Part shown: positions 51,648 to 60,240 of the stretch, piece by piece
Layout: every line of letters begins with the position of its first letter
How positions within the stretch are numbered: the stretch's first letter is position 1
Assembly: GCF_003402535.2 (NCBI RefSeq)
Contig: NZ_AP025174.1
Location: 248,001 to 312,000 of the forward strand
Length of the DNA: 64,000 bases
Reading direction: 5' to 3'
Source: Cupriavidus sp. P-10
GTDB taxonomy: Bacteria; Pseudomonadota; Gammaproteobacteria; Burkholderiales; Burkholderiaceae
Position numbers and translations under genes: made by a program
Notes under the pieces: model-generated
What the model saw: only the letters and a program-made list of their open reading frames with translations
The model's database searches: none
Told to the model about the DNA's origin: nothing

Positions 51648-52436
51648 ATGGCCCACAACGAAGATTCAGGGCGCGACAACTACCTGCCTGATGGCCGAGG
51701 CGCAAAAGTGCCGCTGATGCTGGTCGAGCAAATCGCAAACAGCCTGGCGGATGACATCATCCGCGGCGTGTACGCGCCCGGCCAACCGCTGATTGAGATG
51801 ACGATTGCCGAGGCCTTCAACGTCAGCCGCGGCCCCGTGCGTGAAGCGTTTCAGCAACTCCAGGTCGAAGGGCTGGTGGATGTTCAGCCGCGCCGGGGCG
51901 CCAGAGTTGCGGTATTGACGCCGCAGACCATGAAGGAGTCCTTCGATGTACGCGCTGTGCTGTATGGCCTGATTGCCGCGGAGGCTGCATCGAAAAACGA
52001 TGCGGCCACATTGAAGGTACTGCATGAAAGCACCAATGCTCTCAAGGCAAGCGTGCAAGAGGACACTGACACCTTCTTCGCGCAGATGTTCCGGCTCAAC
52101 CTGCAGTTCGTCGAAGCCGGACAGAACCAGTACGCGCGCAAATTCTTGATGTCCCTGCGTCGGCTGACGCTACCGATCACGCGCAAGGTGATGCGCGACG
52201 AGGGCAACCGCGCCGGCTGGATCGAGAACTGGGAAGCGGTCTTGGCCGCCATCGAGCGTGGCGATAGCCGCGAGGCCGACGAGGCCGCGCGGCGCTGGAT
52301 CATGGCGGTGTACGACAAGGACCGTGAAATCGCGGAAGACGAGCCGCCTGGCTCACCATATAGCGCAACCGCGGGCGCCAATCAGACCGTCCGGCAGATG
52401 AAGCTGGCAGCGGGCACTTCGATTAAGAGGGGATGA
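51648..52436 (+). CDS. GntR-family regulator, FCD type
   Basis: 262 residues with AAGGA before the ATG. The winged helix (about 20-90) has ADDIIRGVYAPGQPLIEMTI, AEAFNVSRGPVREAFQQLQV and EGLVDVQPRRGARVAVLT; the FCD domain follows (FDVRAVLYGLIAAEAA). It lies inside the liv/acyl-CoA operon, and its stop is one base from the next ATG. It probably autoregulates the operon through the GTTAACA repeat upstream of livH. Confidence 0.9.
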   Translation: MAHNEDSGRDNYLPDGRGAKVPLMLVEQIANSLADDIIRGVYAPGQPLIEMTIAEAFNVSRGPVREAFQQLQVEGLVDVQPRRGARVAVLTPQTMKESFDVRAVLYGLIAAEAASKNDAATLKVLHESTNALKASVQEDTDTFFAQMFRLNLQFVEAGQNQYARKFLMSLRRLTLPITRKVMRDEGNRAGWIENWEAVLAAIERGDSREADEAARRWIMAVYDKDREIAEDEPPGSPYSATAGANQTVRQMKLAAGTSIKRG

Positions 52437-52437
52437 C

Positions 52438-53646
52438 ATGAAAATCAGCAAGACGTTTGCGTTCTGCGCCGCTGCAATCACGTGCGCTACGCTTTTGCCC
52501 GTGATGGCCAACGCGGCGGATGACGTGGTGATCGGTGTGATCGTTCCGACCACCGGTGCGCTCGCGCCGCTGGGCATTGACATGAAAAACGGCTACGAAC
52601 TGGCCGTCAAGGACCATCCGACGGTCAAAGGCAAGCCGGTACGCCTTGTGATTGAGGACGACCAGGGCAACGCCGCCACCGGCTTGATGAAAGCGCAAAA
52701 GCTTGTCATCAAGGACCGGGCCCCCATTCTCGTTGGCGGCGCCACCAGTGCTCTGGTACTGGGGCTGGCCGCACAAGCTGAGCGGCTCAATGTTCCCATT
52801 GTGACCACGAATGCTCAGGCGGTTCAGGTGACTGGCGCGCAGTGCAGCCGGTTTGTGTTCCGCACCAACCCGAACGATGCAATGGTGGGGAATGCCACCC
52901 GCGTGCTGATGCAAAAGCGGCCCGAGCTGCTTCAGAAAAAGTGGTTCATTGTCTACCACGACGTTGTCTGGGGCCAGAGCAACAAGGCAGAGTTCGCGAA
53001 GATCCCGGGGGTCAAGATCGTCGGCGAGGCTGGCCGCTCAATGGGCACGGCTGACTGGTCCAGCGCTATCTCGCAGATCAAGAGCAGCGGCGCCGATGCC
53101 ATCTACTTGGCGCTGGCGGTAGGCGACGACATGCCCGCCTTCATTCGTCAGGTACGAAGCTTTGGACTGAAGCAGTTCATGCTGCCGCCGCTGGGCATGC
53201 CGGATTCCATGCTTGCCGCACTCGGCAGTGACGTCCCGCAGCTGGTAACCGCTGGCTTGTTCGGTTCCTGGACGACGGAGAGTACGAACAAGGAAATGGC
53301 GCGCTTCGTCAAAGCATATACCGCCACGTTACATAGTGTGCCTGGCCCGCAGGCGATTCAGGCGTACGCCGGAATGCGCCTTGCCCTGGCTGCGATGGAC
53401 GCGTCGCCGTCCATGTCGCCCAAGGACCTGATCGCCTCGCTGGAGAAGACCTCAGTGGACACGGTGGTCGGCAAGCTTGCCATTCGCAAACAGGACCACC
53501 AGGGCACCGTGGGCACCTACTTCTCGGAGACGGTTGCGGTGAAGGACTCGCCCTATGGCGCCAAGGTCGGCTGGAAGGTGATCGAGCCGTTGCCGTGGGA
53601 TACGGTGAAGGTTGACGCGGCCCACACCGGCTGCAAGGAACTCTGA
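52438..53646 (+). CDS. LivK-type periplasmic receptor for the Liv transporter
   Basis: 402 residues. A signal peptide ends near MANAADD; the mature part begins VVIGVIVPTTGALAPLGIDM KN, typical of Leu/Ile/Val-type receptors, and contains KPVRLVIEDDQGNAATGLMK and VWGQSNKAEFAKIPGVKIVG. It delivers ligand to LivHM. Start one base after the GntR stop. Related receptors bind amino acids, amides or aromatic acids. Confidence 0.9.
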   Translation: MKISKTFAFCAAAITCATLLPVMANAADDVVIGVIVPTTGALAPLGIDMKNGYELAVKDHPTVKGKPVRLVIEDDQGNAATGLMKAQKLVIKDRAPILVGGATSALVLGLAAQAERLNVPIVTTNAQAVQVTGAQCSRFVFRTNPNDAMVGNATRVLMQKRPELLQKKWFIVYHDVVWGQSNKAEFAKIPGVKIVGEAGRSMGTADWSSAISQIKSSGADAIYLALAVGDDMPAFIRQVRSFGLKQFMLPPLGMPDSMLAALGSDVPQLVTAGLFGSWTTESTNKEMARFVKAYTATLHSVPGPQAIQAYAGMRLALAAMDASPSMSPKDLIASLEKTSVDTVVGKLAIRKQDHQGTVGTYFSETVAVKDSPYGAKVGWKVIEPLPWDTVKVDAAHTGCKEL

Positions 53647-53650
53647 CTCC

Positions 53651-54850
53651 ATGGCCGCCGCAGCGCTCCAAGCCAGGCCGGTGACGTGGATCGTCATCGC
53701 CCAGTTGTTTGGCACTTCACTCTGGTTCAGTGCCAACAGCGCAGCCGACGACCTGCGGCGGCTGTGGGGCCTGAGCACGGCCGATATCGGCTGGCTTACC
53801 AACGCTGTGCAGGCCGGCTTCATCGCCGGAACATTGGGGTTCGCGCTTAGCGGTTTGGCTGACCGCTTTGCGGCGAGCCGAATCTTCATGGGGTGTGCCC
53901 TGCTCGGTGCCACCTGCAATGCCGGCTTCGCGTTGCTCAGCCAAGGGATGGCCGACGCCATGGCCTTTCGGTTCGCCGTCGGCCTTGCACTGGCGGGCAT
54001 TTACCCGCTGGGTATGAAGCTCGTCGTCAGCTGGGATCCGTTGCGCGCGGGACAGAGTTTGGGTCTGCTGGTAGGGATGCTCACGCTCGGGACAGCTTTG
54101 CCGCATGGCATCCGGGCACTGGGCGCGTCGGTGTCGTGGCAGTGGGTGATGCTTAGCTCGTCTTGTTTAGCGCTGCTTGGGGCGTTGCTGGTCGGATTGC
54201 TGGGGGACGGACCGCACGCGAAGCTGCGCGGTATTGGGCCACCCCCAGGTGGCGCCCGGGTTTTGCAGGCCTTCCGCGTGCCGGCGTTCCGGGCATCTGC
54301 CTTCGGCTATTTCGGGCACATGTGGGAACTCTACACCTTCTGGACGTTGGTGCCGCTATTGCTGGCACCGGTGCTGACGCACGGTGCCGCAGCGGCGCCA
54401 ACCGCTGTCTCCGCCTGGGCTTTTGCGGTAATCGGGGTAGGCGCGCTGGGTAGCATTGCTGGCGGCATGCTAAGCCGGCACGTGGGTTCGGCGCGCGTAG
54501 CCTGGGTTGCGCTTGGCACCTCGGGACTCATGTGTGCACTGTATCCGATGCTCGATCATGCGCCTGCAGCGCTGGTTCTGGCGCTTCTTCTTCTGTGGGG
54601 TATCGCGGTGATTGCCGATTCGCCACAATTCTCGGCCATGTCGGTACAGGCTTGCCCGCCGCAACTGCTGGGTAGCGCGCTCACCATCCAGAACTGCCTG
54701 GGCTTCGCACTCACGACCGTATCGATCCCGATCGCCACCGGTTCCTTTCCGGCACTAGGGTCGCATGTGGCATGGATCATGCTGCCGGGGCCGATATTCG
54801 GACTAATTGGCATGCGCCGGCTGCGTAGGAACCGGCAGGAACCACGTTAA
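53651..54850 (+). CDS. MFS transporter
   Basis: 399 residues from ATG 53651. About twelve hydrophobic segments, with the MFS loop motif GLADRFAASRIFMG between segments 2 and 3, and LFGTSLWFSANSAADDL in the first. It belongs to the CynX/nitrate-type or cyanate-like part of the family by general look. It is the last gene of the liv operon and may take up or export the same acid or its product. The start is 5 bp after the receptor gene. Confidence 0.85.
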   Translation: MAAAALQARPVTWIVIAQLFGTSLWFSANSAADDLRRLWGLSTADIGWLTNAVQAGFIAGTLGFALSGLADRFAASRIFMGCALLGATCNAGFALLSQGMADAMAFRFAVGLALAGIYPLGMKLVVSWDPLRAGQSLGLLVGMLTLGTALPHGIRALGASVSWQWVMLSSSCLALLGALLVGLLGDGPHAKLRGIGPPPGGARVLQAFRVPAFRASAFGYFGHMWELYTFWTLVPLLLAPVLTHGAAAAPTAVSAWAFAVIGVGALGSIAGGMLSRHVGSARVAWVALGTSGLMCALYPMLDHAPAALVLALLLLWGIAVIADSPQFSAMSVQACPPQLLGSALTIQNCLGFALTTVSIPIATGSFPALGSHVAWIMLPGPIFGLIGMRRLRRNRQEPR

Positions 54851-55030
54851 GGACTGAACCCTCCGTCAGCGTCGACTACGACCGCCACTGAGGTAGGACG
54901 CTCTGTCGGAACCAAGAAACACGACGAGATCTGCCATCTCACCCGCGGATGCGGCACGGCCGAAAGGCAGGTGTTGCAGCATTTCCTGCCAGCGCAATTC
55001 GCGCTCCGAACTTCGAGGACAACACCGTAC
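54848..55030 (-). pseudogene. Short-chain dehydrogenase C-terminal remnant
   Basis: The minus strand encodes MLQHLPFGRAASAGEMADLV and VFLGSDRASYLSG, then, in a shifted frame, VAVVVDADGGFSP-stop. Together these resemble the end of short-chain dehydrogenase/reductases (PxGRxxxPxExAxxVxFLxSxxASYxTGxxxxVDGG). The frameshift and missing front show it is dead. Confidence 0.7.
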
Positions 55031-55098
55031 CCACGGTGCCGAGTTGGCGTACCAGGGCGGCCCGCTCGGGCTGACCCTCGGCCTGCTGTTTCGCTGGC

Positions 55099-55276
55099 TC
55101 ATCGGGTTGTCGATGGGCCATGCAGTCTGGGCTCGACTTGGTACTGCTGCAAATAGTCGCGAATCATCTGGCGAACAACTTGAGATGGGGTCTGATCCTG
55201 GGCGGCACAGAGCGCCTTGAAGGCCCTCTTCTTCGCCGGGTCGATCAATACGGTCAGGCGAGCGGTCTTGCGAGGC
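55099..55276 (-). pseudogene. Ribbon-helix-helix (CopG-like) protein remnant
   Basis: Encodes KTARLTVLIDPAKKRAFKAL, then QTPSQVVRQMIRDYLQQYQV, the strand-helix-helix pattern of CopG/Arc-type DNA-binding proteins, with a stop at 55099. No start codon with a ribosome site exists upstream; the frame runs into a different gene at about 55277, so the first residues are lost. The intact protein would have been about 60 residues. Confidence 0.6.
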
Positions 55277-55676
55277 CAATCTGAAATTCTTGGCCGAGGC
55301 GGCCAGCGACAGTACGCCCCAGGTGTTGGAAACCCAGCACGCGCTGTCACCGCATTTCGACGCACTGGCCACCCAAAGCTTCATGTCGCGCAAGGATCCC
55401 GACAAGCTCGTGCTGGGTTACACCCGGACGATGATGGGCTTCCTGCTGTTGCACCCGACTCCTACCAGAATCTCGATGATGCGCTTGGGTGGCGGTTCAC
55501 TTGCCAAATACTGCTACCGGCATCTACCCAACACCAAGGTTGTAGCAATTGAAATCAATCCGGCGGTCATCGCCTTGCGCAAGCAGTTCCAAATCCCTCC
55601 GGACGATGAACGACTCAAGGTGGTTTGCGCCGATGGCGCCGAATATGTCGCGAACCAGAATGCGCGCAGCATTTGA
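55277..55676 (+). pseudogene. Spermidine synthase-like fragment
   Basis: The frame contains QHALSPHFDALATQSFMSRK, LVLGYTRTMMGFLLLHPTPT, RLGGGSLAKYCYRHLPNTKV and VAIEINPAVIALRKQF, matching the nucleotide-binding half of spermidine-synthase-like aminopropyltransferases. It has no proper start and ends after VCADGAEYVANQN, missing the C-terminal half. It joins the ribbon-helix-helix remnant on the left and an AT-rich stretch on the right. Confidence 0.7.
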
Positions 55677-55841
55677 TTTTCAAAATTCGAAAAATATTTC
55701 TTATTTTAGATAAAAGCGATTGAATTATTTTAAATAATGCTTATACTTTTTCTCCAGCGACTCTATTAACTATCGCATGTTTTGAGGCATCTTCTAGGTG
55801 TATTGTCGTGAAGAAAAAATTTATTAAAATAGAAATATTAA
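55677..55841. other. AT-rich non-coding stretch
   Basis: About 165 bp strikingly rich in A and T compared with all neighbours (long runs such as AAATATTTCTTATTTTAGAT and AATTATTTTAAATAATGC). It contains no gene. It separates the spermidine synthase fragment from the acyl-CoA synthetase and could be an H-NS-bound region, a transcription end, or foreign DNA. Confidence 0.6.
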
Positions 55842-57404
55842 TTACTTATTGACTGACTCGGCATACTCGTCCCGCAGCTTGCGCTTGAGAACCTTGCCCG
55901 AGACGTTCTTGGGCAATTCCGTGCGGAAGACCACCTGCTTGGGCAGCTTGTAGCCAGCGAGCAGTTCGCGGGCGCGGGCGATCACCTGGCCGGCATCAAG
56001 CTGGACGCCCGGCCGGAGTACCACAAAGGCCGTGACCGCCTCGCCCCATTTGTTGTCAGGGATGCCGACGACGGCCACCTCCAGAATCTCATTGACCGCC
56101 TTTTGCAGGGCCAGTTCGACTTCCAGTGAGTAAACATTCTCACCGCCGGACTTGATCATGTCCTTTTTTCTGTCGACAAAATAAAGCAGATTGTCCTTGT
56201 CGAAATACCCCAGGTCGCCTGTATGCAGCCAGCCGTTCTTCAGCACTTGCTCATTGGCCTCGGGGCGCTTGAAATATCCCTTGAAGACATTCGGGCCGCG
56301 TACGATGATTTCTCCGATTTCCCCAGTGGGCAGCGGGGTGTCGCTGTCATCGACGATTCTTACGTCGTTGTACCAGACGGGCTGCCCCAGCGTGTTGGGC
56401 TTGGAGATCATGTGGATCGTGTATTCGCTCACGGTGACGGCCGGCGCGGCCTCCGTCAGTCCATAAATGAAATGCACGCTGTCCAGCCCCATTTCCTCGA
56501 TGGCTTGGACAATCATTTCTGGCGTGTATTTGGCGGCTGCCGATATGAGCCGGCGAAGCGAGTTGAGATCGTATTTCTTGCGGGCCGTGGATGACAAAAG
56601 CTGGATCAATGGTGTGACCAGGATGTAGGCCAGGGTCACCCGGTGCTTTTCGATGAGCCGGCAGGCTTCTTCCGGATCCCACTGCTCCATGATGACCATG
56701 GGCAGGCCGCGCGCGAGAAAGGTGGTGGTCTGCGTGTGCAGCCCGCTGACGTGGCTCATGGGCATGGACAGCAAGAAGCAGTCGTTCTGATACGGCGGCA
56801 CGTAGGTCAGCGAGGAAATCGAATCCCAGCAGACATTGGAGTGCGTCAGCACGGCCCCCTTGGGCAGTCCGGTCGTGCCGGACGTGTACATGATGATCGC
56901 GTCATCGCTGCCTTTTACCTCGACCTGTGGCTCATCCCTGGGGGCCTTCGATAACAATTCCTCGTAACGGAGCGCGTTTTTTATTTTTACCGCCCCGTTG
57001 TAGACGATGAGTTGAACGCCTTCGAGTTCATCGACGAATTGCGCGGCCAGGTCTTGGAGAGAGGAGTCGATAAGCAGCGCCTTGTTTTCGGCATCCTTGA
57101 TGATGAATTGCAACTCCTGCGGGGCCAGGCGCCAGTTCAGCGGGCCGAAAACCGTTCCTATCTTGGCAGATGCGTGGCACATCTCCAGATATTTGATCGA
57201 ATTCTTCCCCAATACGGCGAAATGCTCGCCCTTGGAAAGGCCCAGTTTTGCCAGCGCGTTGGCGCACCGGTTCACCCGGGCGTTGTATTCGGAAAAACTG
57301 ACCCGCTCTTCGCCAAAAATCATGGCGGTTCGGTGCGGATATTGCTCGGCGGAGCGGCGGACTATCGAGCCCATTGTCAAACCATCGATCATTTTCAACT
57401 CCAA
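55842..57404 (-). CDS. AMP-forming acyl-CoA synthetase (long/medium-chain type)
   Basis: 520 residues, full length. Motifs: MYTSGTTGLPKGAVLTH (phosphate loop), YGLTEAAPAVTVSE, GWLHTGDLGYFDKDNLLYFV, VDRKKDMIKSGGENVYSLEV (hinge) and the C-terminal catalytic lysine region LPKNVSGKVLKRKLR. It forms acyl-AMP, then acyl-CoA. ATG 57392 (MIDGLTMGSIVRRSA) is a possible alternative start. It lies 46 bp downstream of the DUF169 gene on the same strand. The substrate is unknown. Confidence 0.92.
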   Translation of the reverse strand: MELKMIDGLTMGSIVRRSAEQYPHRTAMIFGEERVSFSEYNARVNRCANALAKLGLSKGEHFAVLGKNSIKYLEMCHASAKIGTVFGPLNWRLAPQELQFIIKDAENKALLIDSSLQDLAAQFVDELEGVQLIVYNGAVKIKNALRYEELLSKAPRDEPQVEVKGSDDAIIMYTSGTTGLPKGAVLTHSNVCWDSISSLTYVPPYQNDCFLLSMPMSHVSGLHTQTTTFLARGLPMVIMEQWDPEEACRLIEKHRVTLAYILVTPLIQLLSSTARKKYDLNSLRRLISAAAKYTPEMIVQAIEEMGLDSVHFIYGLTEAAPAVTVSEYTIHMISKPNTLGQPVWYNDVRIVDDSDTPLPTGEIGEIIVRGPNVFKGYFKRPEANEQVLKNGWLHTGDLGYFDKDNLLYFVDRKKDMIKSGGENVYSLEVELALQKAVNEILEVAVVGIPDNKWGEAVTAFVVLRPGVQLDAGQVIARARELLAGYKLPKQVVFRTELPKNVSGKVLKRKLRDEYAESVNK

Positions 57405-57450
57405 TGCAGTCAGCTTGAAAACTTGCCAGGGACAGGGTGTTTCACGCGAT

Positions 57451-58323
57451 TCATGATGGTGTCTCCGGCGAGGTTGGGGTTTGCTGGGGGTAGCTGATGG
57501 ACATGCCGGCCCGTGCGTCCATCTGGATACCGTACTGGGGAAAGGGGTAGCGCAGGCCGTTGCGCGCTAGGGCCTGCATGCCGTCCAGGGCCTTCGCGAT
57601 GTCGGCCACCGTCAGCGCCATCAGCATCTCGTCATCGAGCACGCCGCCGTAGCGGCGTTCGGCGAAACAGGGAATGGACAGGCTAGGCTCTCGGGTCTTG
57701 AGCGCCCTGCCCCAGGAATCGGCGCAGGAGGATTCGCCCACCACCCCCCATTGAAAACTGCGGTAGCCGCTCCATTGGAGCCCGTTGATGAAATACATCA
57801 TGGCGCCTGGCGTGGCGTAGAACAGCGCGATGTCCGGCTCGCCCAGGGGCGCGCCCGGTGTGCCGCTCCACTTGCGCAGCGGCGCCGCCACCAGAGCGTG
57901 GTAGCTTCCCTGGGGAACGCGGTGCATGGCCGATTGGTGGCGCGTGGCGTCCTCCACGGTGGCGAACCACACGCCCGTCATGTGCCGGCCGGTGTGCCAG
58001 GCGGGGTCGTCCTGGCCCAGGCCGACGACGAAGCGGCACTGGTCGCCCACCAGGTCTTCGGCGGTGATGCCCACCGTCCAGCCCAGGCGGCTGGCCTGGC
58101 CGACGATCTGATCCATCGTGTGCACTGCCGTGGGGCGGCGCAGGCGGGGGATGGACTGCAACTGCTCGGTGGTTTCGAGCAACTGCATGCCGATCGGCGC
58201 CACGCGCAGCTTGAGCAAGGCTTCCAATTGTTCGGACAGGGCGGCCAGGGAAGGCAGCGGTGCACCAGCGGGCGGTGGCTCGTTGGTACCATGTGTGCTT
58301 ACCAAGGCGACGTCGTTGCCCAT
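57451..58323 (-). CDS. DUF169-domain protein
   Basis: 290 residues resembling DUF169 proteins: LEALLKLRVAPIGMQLLETT near the N-terminus, CRFVVGLG, VPQGSYHALVAAPLRKWS, EPDIALFYATPGAMMYFING, SIPCFAERRYGGVLDDEMLM and a conserved C-terminal helix. The function of the family is not established; several members accompany CoA or redox enzymes. No signal peptide or membrane segment. It starts the minus-strand pair with the acyl-CoA synthetase and diverges from an XRE-cupin regulator. Confidence 0.8.
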   Translation of the reverse strand: MGNDVALVSTHGTNEPPPAGAPLPSLAALSEQLEALLKLRVAPIGMQLLETTEQLQSIPRLRRPTAVHTMDQIVGQASRLGWTVGITAEDLVGDQCRFVVGLGQDDPAWHTGRHMTGVWFATVEDATRHQSAMHRVPQGSYHALVAAPLRKWSGTPGAPLGEPDIALFYATPGAMMYFINGLQWSGYRSFQWGVVGESSCADSWGRALKTREPSLSIPCFAERRYGGVLDDEMLMALTVADIAKALDGMQALARNGLRYPFPQYGIQMDARAGMSISYPQQTPTSPETPS

Positions 58324-58360
58324 GCTCTCTCCTGTGGGGTGGTCAATATAATTAATTATT

Positions 58361-58376
58361 GGTCATTAAAATGACC
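58361..58376. promoter_or_regulatory. GGTCATT/AATGACC palindromic operator
   Basis: A perfect 16-bp palindrome (GGTCATT-AA-AATGACC) lies 37 bp upstream of the DUF169 start and 52 bp upstream of the XRE-cupin start, preceded by AT-rich sequence with another GGTCAA half-site at 58341. It is the likely binding site of the adjacent regulator. Confidence 0.65.
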
Positions 58377-58428
58377 TATCAAAGGCGGGTTTTCCCTGCG
58401 TTCGCCTTACCAAAGCTCACTCCAAACC

Positions 58429-59022
58429 ATGACCGATATCAATCAGACCGTTGCCCGCAATGTGGAGCGCTACCGCCAGCAGCGCAAAATGTCCGCTTCT
58501 CAGGTCGCGAAGCTCGCGGGCATTTCCAAGGCCACCTTGCTCTCCATCGAGCTGGGGCGCGCCAACCCCACGCTCGACACCTTGCAGCGCCTGGGGGATG
58601 CATTGAACGTCCGTCTGGCGGAACTGATTGCCGAAAGCTCGGAAGCGGTGGTGGACGTGCGCAGGGCCGGAGAGGGGCGCAAGCGCCAGTTGGACGGCAT
58701 GCAACTGAGGCCCTTGGCGACCTTCTACGGCTCCGAGCTGGTCTACGTGTTCACGGCCACCGTCAATGCGCAGGGGGTGACTTCCCCGGCCCACGAACCG
58801 GGCAGCGCCGAGAGCCTGCTGGTGCTCTCCGGTGCGGTGATGGCGGGGCCCTGCGATGCCTTGGTCGAACTGGGCAAGGGTGACTGGATCCGCTTTCCCA
58901 CCGACCGCCCTCACGCTTGCAAGGCGGCCGGGGAGACGGCCGAGGTGCTGTTCGTGGCCGTGCGGCGCAGGATTCCGGGCGTCGTGAACGAGTCGAGGAC
59001 AAACAGGGTCTGCAGCCCCTGA
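58429..59022 (+). CDS. XRE-family regulator with C-terminal cupin
   Basis: 197 residues. The helix-turn-helix (about 8-65) reads NVERYRQQRKMSASQVAKLA, GISKATLLSIELGRANPTLD, TLQRLGDALNVRLAELI; a single cupin (about 90-185) follows with HEPGSAESLLVLSGAVMAGP and GDWIRFPTDRPHACKA. Such regulators sense small molecules through the cupin. Divergent from the DUF169/acyl-CoA synthetase pair, which it probably controls with itself through the palindrome at 58361. Confidence 0.9.
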   Translation: MTDINQTVARNVERYRQQRKMSASQVAKLAGISKATLLSIELGRANPTLDTLQRLGDALNVRLAELIAESSEAVVDVRRAGEGRKRQLDGMQLRPLATFYGSELVYVFTATVNAQGVTSPAHEPGSAESLLVLSGAVMAGPCDALVELGKGDWIRFPTDRPHACKAAGETAEVLFVAVRRRIPGVVNESRTNRVCSP

Positions 59023-59029
59023 ACTCAGC

Positions 59030-59265
59030 GCGGCACCTCAGCATCCTCAAAGCGGTTGACGTCGCGCAGCGGACTGAACCATGCCATCCACGTCCCCGCC
59101 AGAGTGCACAGCCCCCAGCATGGCCGCCGGCACCACGCCCAGCCAGGCCGCGCTGGTGCCGGCGCGGAACTCGCCCAGATCGTTGGGCGAGCAGATGAAC
59201 AGCATGTTCACGCGCCCGCGTATCTCCTCGGGCGTGGAGAACTGCACCAGAACAGATGCAAAACA
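59030..59265 (-). pseudogene. MFS (EntS-like) exporter C-terminal remnant
   Basis: The minus strand encodes VLVQFSTPEEIRGRVNMLFI and LGEFRAGTSAAWLGVVPAAM, typical of EntS-like MFS exporters (Q.xTPDxxRGRV and GEFRAGxxAAWxG). In another frame it continues SPLRDVNRFEDAEVPR-stop, the usual C-terminal end. The frame change and absence of the first 300 residues mark it as a relic. Confidence 0.75.
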
Positions 59266-59293
59266 AATGGGGTCGGATAACGAGATTGCGGCA

Positions 59294-59450
59294 ATGAGCA
59301 CCCCCCTCAATCCGCTCGACCGCTTCCTTCAAGCCCAGGCGCGCGACTACGCCCAGGCCCTCGCCGAACTGCGCGCAGGCCGCAAGCGCACGCACTGGAT
59401 CTGGTATGTGCTGCCCCAGTGGCGACCGCTGGGGCATAGTGCCATGGGCG
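59294..59450 (+). pseudogene. DUF1810-family protein, N-terminal fragment
   Basis: From ATG 59294: NPLDRFLQAQARDYAQALAE, LRAGRKRTHWIWYVLPQ and LGHSAMGANTA, the beginning of DUF1810 proteins (about 140 residues when complete). Similarity stops after about 52 codons and the frame runs on to 59548 into unrelated sequence. It is truncated. Confidence 0.7.
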
Positions 59451-59548
59451 CGAATACGGCATCGCTGATCGTAGAACAAAGGAAAGTCCTCTGTTTGGCG
59501 GATCCCGATACCCGGGTTAAGCGTTGCTTGCGCCGGAGCAGTCTGTAA

Positions 59549-59895
59549 TTTCACGATCGTGCAATTACCTCAGCCGGTGCGCTGATGTATGCGCCCACTC
59601 TTCCTTTACCCCACCACGGGCCTTGACAGGCGAGCGGTTGCACTTTCACGCGCTACGCTTTGCCGCGCTACATCGGGGCGTGGTGTCATTTTGGCACATG
59701 GTTGCATTTTGTCACCACAGCCGCTATCATTCGTTTACCCCGTTCCCTTAGCCAGGGGGAAAAGGCCATTAGAGCTTTACACGAGGGGGTTATAACTCCG
59801 CCGTATCGGCGGACAACCGAAACCGCCCGAAGTTGGGCGACGTGTCCGTACGCCGGGAGGCGCAGAAGGACACGGAAACAAGGGGTATGAGAACC
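59549..59895. promoter_or_regulatory. Upstream region of the toxin-antitoxin pair
   Basis: No gene is supported. A promoter-like stretch around 59693-59735 (TTGGCA and, 20 bp on, TATCATT) is followed by a perfect inverted repeat TCCGCCG/CGGCGGA (59797-59813) with a TAT centre, about 85 bp before the antitoxin start. DUF1778-GNAT complexes autorepress, so this repeat is the candidate operator. Confidence 0.5.
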
Positions 59896-60240
59896 ATGGC
59901 ACACAAGCACGAGGTCGTGACAACTCAAGACCGCGGGCGAATTACAGCCCGCCTAAGTGCAGAGAACCAGGAGGTTCTACAGCTTGCTGCAGACCTATCT
60001 GGAAGTACGTTAAACCAATTCATCGTACAAGCGGCGCTTCGCGCGGCTGAGGCGGTGATCGATCATCAAGAGACCCTCCGGGTCATCAAGCTGACGGCCG
60101 AGCAGTCCCGTCGCTTCCTCTCGATGCTCGAGAACCCGCCCGCGCCAAACGAAGCCCTGCAGCGTGCGATGGCCCGTTACAGGAAATCGAAAATTGGAAA
60201 TTCATCTTTTGAATTCGTCCCACGACCGCAAAGCGTTTGA
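59896..60240 (+). CDS. DUF1778 (TacA-type) antitoxin
   Basis: 114 residues from ATG 59896 (an ATG at 59887 is possible). The N-terminal ribbon-helix-helix part GRITARLSAENQEVLQLAAD, LSGSTLNQFIVQAALRAAEA is followed by the neutralising tail with LTAEQSRRFLSMLENPPAPN. Such proteins bind DNA and cover the active site of the partner acetyltransferase. Its last 47 bp overlap the toxin gene. The C-terminal extension (NSSFEFVPRPQSV) is a little longer than usual. Confidence 0.9.
   Translation: MAHKHEVVTTQDRGRITARLSAENQEVLQLAADLSGSTLNQFIVQAALRAAEAVIDHQETLRVIKLTAEQSRRFLSMLENPPAPNEALQRAMARYRKSKIGNSSFEFVPRPQSV

Noticed and set aside
56191..57497. Plus-strand open frames opposite the acyl-CoA synthetase
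   Set aside because: They mirror the well-supported minus-strand gene and lack ribosome sites.
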